This document shows positions 54,676-61,094 of a DNA stretch of 64,000 bases, piece after piece. The translations under genes and the position numbers were made by a program. Numbering within the stretch: the first letter of the stretch is position 1; every line of letters begins with the position of its first letter. Source of the stretch: Methylosinus sp. Sm6 (lineage in GTDB: Bacteria; Pseudomonadota; Alphaproteobacteria; Rhizobiales; Beijerinckiaceae); contig NZ_JAINDZ010000016.1 of assembly GCF_019802345.1 (NCBI RefSeq), positions 51,173 to 115,172 on the forward strand. Reading direction: 5' to 3'. The notes under the pieces were generated by a model. The model did no database searches and was not told the DNA's origin. It saw only the letters and a list, made by a program, of their open reading frames with translations.

Positions 54676-56001
54676 ATGCCGACGTCCCATTCGCGCCTCG
54701 CCATGCGCATCGCTTTCCTTCTGGCGGGCTCGCTCGCGGCGTCCTGCGCCCAAGCGACGGAAGGCTATTTCCTCGAAGGCTACGGCAATCGCGAGAAGGC
54801 GCTGGCCGGCGCCGGCGTCGCCGATTCACGCGACCCTCTCGCGCTCTCGATCAATCCGGCCGGACTTGTCGACGTCGGCCATCAATTCACGGCGGGCCTG
54901 ACCGGCTTTTTTCCCGACCGCGGCTATACGACGGAGGGCCCCGGCTTCGTCGCGTCCGGCGATGTGCGCAGCGGCCGCGGCCTGTTTCCCATTCCGAACG
55001 CCGGCTACAGCCGGCCGATCGACGAGACCTCCGCCTGGGGCGTCGCCGCCTATGGCAATGGCGGCATGAACACCACTTATTCCAAGAGCCACGCCAGCCA
55101 GTTCTATCCCAATCCCTTCGCCTGCCCTCGCACCGGCGTGTTCTGCGGCGAGAACGCCGGCGTCGACCTCAACCAGGCCTTCCTTTCCGCCGGCTATGCG
55201 CAGCGCTTCGGCGCCGTGGCGGTCGGCGTCGCGCCGATCCTCGCCGTGCAGCTGTTCAAGGCGCGCGGCCTCTCTGGATTCTCGTCCTTCTCGGCGGACG
55301 CCTCCAATCTCTCCGACCACAGCTACGACTGGTCGGTCGGCGGCGGCGTGCGCGCCGGCGCGCAATGGAATGCAACGAGCCGGCTGCGCTTCGGCGTCGC
55401 CGCGGCGACGCCGATCTGGTCCACCAAATTCGCGAAATATTCAGGACTGTTCGCGGAGGGCGGCGGCTTCGACATTCCCGCGAGCGTCACGGCGGGCGTG
55501 GCCTTCGACCTCACGCCCGATGTCACGCTCCTGGCCGATTGGCGACGCATCTTCTATTCGCAGGTCGAGTCGGTCGGCCGGCCGTCGCAGGCGCCCTATT
55601 CCTTCGGCCTCGCCAACGGACCGGGCTTCGGCTGGACCGATGTGGACGCGTTCAAATTCGGCGCCGAATGGCGCGCGACTCGAGACTGGACCTTCCGCGT
55701 CGGCTATTCCCACAATAATAATCCGATCCGCGCGCAGGATGTGACGCTCAATATTCTCGCGCCCGGGGTCGTCACCGACCATGTGAGCGGCGGCCTCGCC
55801 TATCGCATCGGCGAGAATTCGACCATCGATCTCGCCGCGATCGTCTCCCCGCGCCATTCGGTTTCGGGAATCGAGGTCACGCCGCTCGGACCCAATCCGT
55901 TCCGCAAGATCACGATCTATCTCAGCGAGTTCGAGGTGACGGCCGGCTGGACCTACAAATTCGCCGCGGCCCCCGCCCCCGTCGTGGTCGCCAAATATTG
56001 A
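54676..56001 (+). CDS. OmpP1/FadL/TodX family outer-membrane transport protein
   Basis: Outer-membrane barrel (441 aa) for hydrophobic compounds. The signal peptide (MRIAFLLAGSLAASCAQA region) is followed by the FadL-type hatch start EGYFLEGYGNREKALAGAGVA and DPLALSINPAGL, then NGGMNT and barrel strands to the end. ATG 54676 has AGGGGG six bases upstream. The typical NPA motif (SINPAGL) supports the family. The substrate is not determined; family members carry fatty acids or aromatic hydrocarbons. Confidence 0.9.
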   Translation: MPTSHSRLAMRIAFLLAGSLAASCAQATEGYFLEGYGNREKALAGAGVADSRDPLALSINPAGLVDVGHQFTAGLTGFFPDRGYTTEGPGFVASGDVRSGRGLFPIPNAGYSRPIDETSAWGVAAYGNGGMNTTYSKSHASQFYPNPFACPRTGVFCGENAGVDLNQAFLSAGYAQRFGAVAVGVAPILAVQLFKARGLSGFSSFSADASNLSDHSYDWSVGGGVRAGAQWNATSRLRFGVAAATPIWSTKFAKYSGLFAEGGGFDIPASVTAGVAFDLTPDVTLLADWRRIFYSQVESVGRPSQAPYSFGLANGPGFGWTDVDAFKFGAEWRATRDWTFRVGYSHNNNPIRAQDVTLNILAPGVVTDHVSGGLAYRIGENSTIDLAAIVSPRHSVSGIEVTPLGPNPFRKITIYLSEFEVTAGWTYKFAAAPAPVVVAKY

Positions 56002-56259
56002 GGACGCGCGGGGCGTTGCCCGCGCCTCGAGCCAACGGAGGCCGGGTCCCTCTAGTGAAACTGCGTCACCGAAAGCGAATGTGCTCGCGCCCCCTCCCCA
56101 GCCCTTCCCCGCTTCGCGGGAGAGGGAGCAGATTCCGCGCTTCATCAAAGGTTCGCGACGCAGGCCGCTCGGCCCCTCATGCGAGGATAGACCCGCGCGC
56201 GCGGCACGCTATCTGATGCGCGGGGGTCACTACGCGCGGAGCGCGTGGGGGATCGAGCG
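56002..56259. other. Intergenic stretch with a GC-rich palindrome
   Basis: No gene seen. The part 56092-56129 contains CCCTCCCC...CCCGCTTCGCGGG...GAGGGAGC, a nested inverted repeat like those near 36150 and 49010, probably a dispersed intergenic element or a terminator for the FadL-type gene. Confidence 0.5.
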
Positions 56260-56520
56260 ATGAAGAGTTTGCTTTGCGCCGTCATGATCGCCGCCCTTCC
56301 GGGAGCGAGCCTCGCCGGCGAGCCGAGCTGCCGCCAAGACGGCGACGTCGGCAAATCCTTGTGCGTGGCCGGCGTGCTCTACCGCTGCGCCTGCCGTCCG
56401 ATCGCGGGCGGCGCCGTGTGCAGCTGGGACAACGCCGCCTCGGCCTGCTCCGCGATCACCTCGAAAGAAGGCGACGCGCCGGCGCACGTCATCAGCCGAG
56501 CCGGACCAGCAGAGCCATAG
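56260..56520 (+). CDS. Small secreted cysteine-rich protein, unknown
   Basis: Protein of 86 aa. Signal peptide MKSLLCAVMIAALPGASLAG, then a mature part of about 66 residues with six Cys (SCRQDGD, LCVAG, YRCACR, VCSWD, SACS), which suggests disulfides in the periplasm or outside. ATG 56260 was chosen because it opens the signal peptide and follows GGGGA; the earlier ATG at 56245 is weaker. It lies between a FadL-type porin and a convergent exporter gene. No family recognised. Confidence 0.65.
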   Translation: MKSLLCAVMIAALPGASLAGEPSCRQDGDVGKSLCVAGVLYRCACRPIAGGAVCSWDNAASACSAITSKEGDAPAHVISRAGPAEP

Positions 56521-56734
56521 AGCCGAGCGCCTCATTTCTTCTCCCGTCTTCTCCCGCTCGAGCAGCATGCGCTTGCGCCGTCGCTGCGCAGGACGAGGCG
56601 GCAGGGGACAGCCGGCCGCCTCGGGGGCGTCCGAGGCGAAAAAACGCACATTGGCGCGCTTGGGCCGACGCGCCATCAATCTGCGTCGCGGCCCACGAAA
56701 GGCATCCTCTCGCTGGCGTCGTCCGAAGGCCGGT

Positions 56735-57655
56735 TCATCGGCGCCGGCGCCGCAACAGCGCGAGCAGGCGCCCGTCGAGCGAAGCGAGCCCGGCGGCGAT
56801 CGCCGCCATGCCCAGAAAATGCTTCGCCTCCAGCCTCTCGCCGAGAATCGTCGCGCCGAGCAGGACTGCGCTCACCGGAATGAGGAATGTCACCAGCATG
56901 AGATTCGTGGCTCCCGCCGTCGAGAGGATTCTGAAGAACAGCACATAAGCGCACGCCGTGGAGAGGAGCGCGAGGCTCGCCAGCGCCGCCCAGACCATCG
57001 GCGCCGGAGCCGGCAGGGTCCAAGGGCGGTCGACGAAGAGTGCGACCGGGATCAGCATTATCGCAGAGGCGCAGACCTGACCCGTCGCGGTCAGCAGCGG
57101 CTTCACGCCCATGGCCTTGAAGCGCCGGCCGAAGACGCCCGCGAAAGAATAGGAGAGCGCGGCCCCGAGCACGGCGAGCTGCGCGATCGCATTCGCGCCG
57201 ACGCCGGCGAGGGCCGACGGCCCGATCATCATCGCCACCCCGCAAAACCCGATGAGAACGCCGGCCAGCCTGGCGCCGGTGAGCTTCTCGTCGACGGTGA
57301 GGACATGGGCGACGATCACGGCGAACAGCGGCGTCGTCGCGTTCAGGATGGACGCGAGACCGCTGGCGATCTGGGTCTGTCCCCACACGATCAGAGAGAA
57401 GGGAACGACATTGTTGAGCAGGCCCATGCCGAAAAACGCGGCCCAGACGCGCCGCTCGCTCGGCAAAAGCAGCCCCATTATCCGGGTCGCCGCCAGCAGA
57501 GCCAGAGCCGCCAGCCCGACCCTCAGCGCCACGATCGTGAACGGCGGCAGCGCCGTCACGGCGACGCCATTGAACAGGAAGGATCCGCCCCACAGCATGG
57601 ACAGCGCCACGAGCATGCTCCATTCCGTCGGACCCATGGCCTTTCCCGCCGACAT
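56735..57655 (-). CDS. EamA/DMT-family transporter
   Basis: Ten-helix membrane protein (306 aa) made of two EamA repeats: first half SMLVALSMLWGGSFLFNGVAV, LNATTPLFAVIVAHVL; second half AVLGAALSYSFAGVFGRR, FLIPVSAVLLGATILGERLE. It is a drug/metabolite transporter, probably an exporter; the substrate is unknown. ATG 57655 is favoured since it opens shortly before helix 1; an ATG at 57703 in frame adds 16 residues. Just downstream of the flavin reductase gene on the same strand. Confidence 0.88.
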   Translation of the reverse strand: MSAGKAMGPTEWSMLVALSMLWGGSFLFNGVAVTALPPFTIVALRVGLAALALLAATRIMGLLLPSERRVWAAFFGMGLLNNVVPFSLIVWGQTQIASGLASILNATTPLFAVIVAHVLTVDEKLTGARLAGVLIGFCGVAMMIGPSALAGVGANAIAQLAVLGAALSYSFAGVFGRRFKAMGVKPLLTATGQVCASAIMLIPVALFVDRPWTLPAPAPMVWAALASLALLSTACAYVLFFRILSTAGATNLMLVTFLIPVSAVLLGATILGERLEAKHFLGMAAIAAGLASLDGRLLALLRRRRR

Positions 57656-57719
57656 CGCGCCCTCTCCCCTTACGTGCGTGGAAACGACCGGCGTGAAGCT
57701 CACGGTCGAGGAGCCGACC

Positions 57720-58412
57720 TCAGAAAATCCCGACGGAAGACGACGCCTCCGCCTGCTCGCCGACGAGGCTTCGATAGAGTTCTTCGGGAATTTCGCCGAG
57801 GCGCGAGGCGTGGACCTCGCCGGCGGCGAGGCCGTAAAATCTCTGAAAGCTCATGATCAGCGGACGCCATCTGTCGGGATCGATCCGGTTCGCGTGGCCG
57901 TCCATGAGAATATCCGGCCGGACATGCACGCGCAGAATGCGCAGCTCGAACGCGCGGAACGGGCCTTTGCGCGGGCCATCGCCGCCGAGGCCGTGGCTGG
58001 CCGCGACGGCCGCCTCCATCTGCACCGGACACTCCCGAATGCGCGGCGCCGAGACGATTTCGGACGGCGTCCGGGTGAGCCCGGCGATCTCGAATTTTCT
58101 CGGCTCATGGCGATACCCCCGCGCCAGCTTGGCGTCCGGAACCGGCGAAGAGCCGGTGGTGCGCGCCAGCCGGTCGACCGCCGCCACCTCGTCGACGGAG
58201 GGCAAATTCAACACGCATTCCCCGGCGCGGAGGAGATTCTCCGTCGTCTTCGAGGAAGCGTCGAGGCCGATCACGCATCGCCAGCCGAGCCAGAACGCGG
58301 AGGACATCGGCGCGATATTGTCCCCGCCCTCCGCATTCATCGTGCTGATCAGGACAACCGGAGTCCCGAAATAGAGAATCGACGGTTCCGTTCTGATATG
58401 TTCCACGCTCAT
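57720..58412 (-). CDS. Flavin reductase-like (FMN-binding) domain protein
   Basis: Protein of 230 aa of the flavin reductase-like, split-barrel fold: ILYFGTPVVLISTMNAEGG, NIAPMSSAFWLGW, the FMN-binding GLDASSKTTENLLRAGECVLNLPS, and a C-terminal part with RPLIMSFQRFYGLAAG. These proteins bind FMN and may supply reduced flavin to a monooxygenase or act alone. ATG 58412 is the start; the frame upstream overlaps the divergent M3 peptidase gene and is a shadow. Probably cotranscribed with the DMT exporter. Confidence 0.85.
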   Translation of the reverse strand: MSVEHIRTEPSILYFGTPVVLISTMNAEGGDNIAPMSSAFWLGWRCVIGLDASSKTTENLLRAGECVLNLPSVDEVAAVDRLARTTGSSPVPDAKLARGYRHEPRKFEIAGLTRTPSEIVSAPRIRECPVQMEAAVAASHGLGGDGPRKGPFRAFELRILRVHVRPDILMDGHANRIDPDRWRPLIMSFQRFYGLAAGEVHASRLGEIPEELYRSLVGEQAEASSSVGIF

Positions 58413-58563
58413 GACGCTCGTCCTCGGCGTTAGCGGATCGACCGCAGCTTCGCCTCTCGCGGACGCCGGCGCACTCCGGTTCTTGCTTTCAAATCGGAAA
58501 CGGCTTCGCTGGCGCATCGCTCGCTTCCCCGATATGTTGCGCCGCAACCATCGAGGACGCCAT

Positions 58564-60618
58564 ATGACCACCGCCAACCCGCTGCTCGACGCCCGTTTCG
58601 CGCCTTTCGGCCTGCCTGCGTTCGCCGCGATCGACAGCGCGCATTTCCGCCCCGCCTTCGAGGCGGCGATGGCGGAGAACCGCGCCGAGATCGAGCGCAT
58701 CGCCGGCGACCCCCGCGAACCCGATTTCGACAACACGATCGCCGCGCTGGAGCGTTCCGGGCACGCGCTGCGCGACGTCGGCGCCGTCTTCTGGAATCTC
58801 GCGGCGACCGATTCGACGCCGCAGCTGCAGGCGGTCGAGCGGGAGATGTCCGGCGCGCTCGCCCGCCACGAGACCGAGATCCTGCTGAACGCGGCGCTGT
58901 TCGCGCGCGTCGACGCGCTCCATGCGAAGCGCGCCGCGCTCGGCCTCGACGCCGAGCAGGCGCGCGTGCTGGAGCTGACCCATACGCGCTTTGCCCGCGC
59001 CGGAGCGCGGCTCGATGACTCGGCGCGCGCGCGAATGACGCAGATTTCCGAGCGCCTCGCCAATCTCACCACCCGTTTCGCGCAGAACGTCCTCGCCGAC
59101 GAGGCGGCCTATGTCCTGCTGCTCGAGGACGCCGATCTCGACGGCCTCTCCGAGGATTTCCGCGCCGCCGCCGCGGAGGCGGCGCGCGAGCGCGGGGCCT
59201 CCGGCAAATATGCCGTGACGCTCGCGCGCTCCTCGGTCGAGATCTTCCTGCAGAGCTCGACGCGCCGCGATCTGCGCGAGGCCGCGTTTGCGGCCTGGGC
59301 GGGCCGCGGCGAATCGGGCGGCGAGACCGACAATCGCGCCGTCATCGCCGAAATTCTGCGCCTGCGCGAGGAGCGCGCCAAGCTGCTCGGCTTCGCCAAT
59401 TTCGCCGCCTATAAGCTCGACGACACGATGGCCAAGACGCCCGAAGCCGTGCGCGAGCTCCTGGACCGCGTCTGGGAGCCGGCCCTCGCCGCCGCGAACG
59501 CCGAGCGCGAGGAGCTGCAGGCGCTCGCCCGGCGCGCCGGCCATGCGATCGACATCGCCGCCTGGGACTGGCGTTTCTACGCCGAGCGGCTGCGCGAGGA
59601 GCGCTACGCCCTCGATCAGGCGGCGCTGCGCCCCTATTTCTCGCTCGATGCGATGATCGCCGCCGCCTTCCATGTGGCGGAGCGCCTGTTCGGCCTGCGC
59701 TTCGTCGAGGCCCATGGGCTCGAGCTCTATCATCAGAGCGTGCGCGCCTTCGACGTCCGCGACGCGAATGGCGGGCATGTGGCTCTGTTCCTCGGCGATT
59801 ACTTCGCGCGGCCCTCCAAGCGCGGCGGCGCCTGGATGTCCGAGTTCCGCGGCCAGGAGAAGCTCGACGACGACATCCGGCCGATCGTCGTCAATGTGAT
59901 GAATTTCGCCAAGGCGCCGGAGGGCGAGCCGACCTTGCTCAGCCTCGACGACGCCCGCACTCTGTTCCACGAGTTCGGCCATGCGCTGCACGGGATGTTG
60001 TCGAATGTGACCTATCCGACGATCGCCGGGACCAGCGTCGCGCGCGATTTCGTCGAGCTTCCCTCGCAGCTCTATGAGCATTGGCTGCTCGAGCCCGAGA
60101 TCCTGCGCAATTTCGCCCGCCACGCCGTGAGCGGCGAGCCCATGCCGGAAGAGATGCTGGAGCGCATCGCCCGCGCGCGCCATTTCAACCAGGGCTTCGC
60201 CAGCGTCGAGTTCTGCGCCTCGGCCTATGTCGATCTCGACCTGCACGAGCGCGGCGCTGGCGAGGATTTCGACGCCGGCGCCTTCGAGCGCGAGAGCCTC
60301 GCCCGCATCTCCATGCCGGAGGAGATCGTGATGCGGCACCGCACGCCGCATTTCACCCATGTGTTCGCCGGGGACGGCTATTCGGCCGGCTATTACTCAT
60401 ATCTGTGGGCCGAGACGCTCGACGCCGACGCTTTCGAGGCTTTCGTCGAGGCGGGCGATCCTTTCGCGCCGGAGATCGCCGGCCGGCTGCGCGAGCATGT
60501 CTACGCCGCGGGCGGACGCCAGGATCCGGCGAGCGCCTATCTCGCCTTCCGCGGACGCATGCCCAGCGTCGAGCCGCTGCTGCGCCAGCGCGGCTTCGGC
60601 CCGGCGCGCGGCGCCTGA
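58564..60618 (+). CDS. M3 family oligopeptidase (Dcp/OpdA-like)
   Basis: Zinc oligopeptidase (684 aa), cytoplasmic, cutting short peptides. The active site is intact: LFHEFGHALHGMLS (HEFGH), followed by the downstream Glu ligand in DFVELPSQLYEHW. Other landmarks are FDNTIAALERSG near residue 57 and YSAGYYSYLWAETLDADAF near the end. ATG 58564 begins the typical N-terminus (NPLLDARFAPFGLP); the frame upstream is noncoding. Length fits the Dcp/OpdA group. Confidence 0.95.
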   Translation: MTTANPLLDARFAPFGLPAFAAIDSAHFRPAFEAAMAENRAEIERIAGDPREPDFDNTIAALERSGHALRDVGAVFWNLAATDSTPQLQAVEREMSGALARHETEILLNAALFARVDALHAKRAALGLDAEQARVLELTHTRFARAGARLDDSARARMTQISERLANLTTRFAQNVLADEAAYVLLLEDADLDGLSEDFRAAAAEAARERGASGKYAVTLARSSVEIFLQSSTRRDLREAAFAAWAGRGESGGETDNRAVIAEILRLREERAKLLGFANFAAYKLDDTMAKTPEAVRELLDRVWEPALAAANAEREELQALARRAGHAIDIAAWDWRFYAERLREERYALDQAALRPYFSLDAMIAAAFHVAERLFGLRFVEAHGLELYHQSVRAFDVRDANGGHVALFLGDYFARPSKRGGAWMSEFRGQEKLDDDIRPIVVNVMNFAKAPEGEPTLLSLDDARTLFHEFGHALHGMLSNVTYPTIAGTSVARDFVELPSQLYEHWLLEPEILRNFARHAVSGEPMPEEMLERIARARHFNQGFASVEFCASAYVDLDLHERGAGEDFDAGAFERESLARISMPEEIVMRHRTPHFTHVFAGDGYSAGYYSYLWAETLDADAFEAFVEAGDPFAPEIAGRLREHVYAAGGRQDPASAYLAFRGRMPSVEPLLRQRGFGPARGA

Positions 60619-61094
60619 GCGGCGCTCTTTCACGACGCGCCGCGCCGGTCCGCATTTTTTATTTGGAGCGAATTCTGATCGTTCGAACGATCCGTCCGAG
60701 CGGAAAGCGGTCTCGCCGACGAATGTTTCGCATAGGTTAGGCGTTCGTTAAGAGGTTCATGCGAATTGTAGAGATGCGAAGCCCGCAAAACGGCGGCCTC
60801 GCATTCGCGCCAAGGGACAGATGATCTGTCCGCAGCCGGCCCTCCGCGGGACCGTCGAGGCTTCGAGCCCACGGGTCTCCCGCGTCGGATGGCCGGTCTG
60901 ACGCGACGGTGTTTTTCCTGACAATCGAACGAACGAAGCATCCGCAGCGACGCGCCCGCGCGCGACCGCTCGGCGGCGCGACTTCGCCCGATCGAGACCC
61001 ACCGAATGGCGAGGCGCCGTCCGGTTCGGGAAATCCGAACGCCTCGCGACATTGCTTCCTCTCTCGTACACGCTTTTCGCTAGCGGAGCGCCCG
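60619..61094. other. Non-coding leader region of the giant repeat gene
   Basis: About 476 bases without a convincing gene on either strand. It contains an A/T-rich stretch (60650-60780), a perfect 16-base palindrome at 60677-60692 and a GGAG ribosome site at 61084-61087. Its length suggests a regulated promoter or a long leader. Confidence 0.5.
60677..60692. promoter_or_regulatory. 16-base perfect palindrome, possible operator
   Basis: GATCGTTCGAACGATC, upstream of the giant repeat gene and just after the M3 peptidase gene. Each half contains CGTTCG, and related CGTTCG/CGAACG words recur nearby (AGGCGTTCGTTAAG near 60740; AATCGAACGAACG near 60922). It could bind a dimeric repressor or activator; no regulator is identified. 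Confidence 0.4.
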
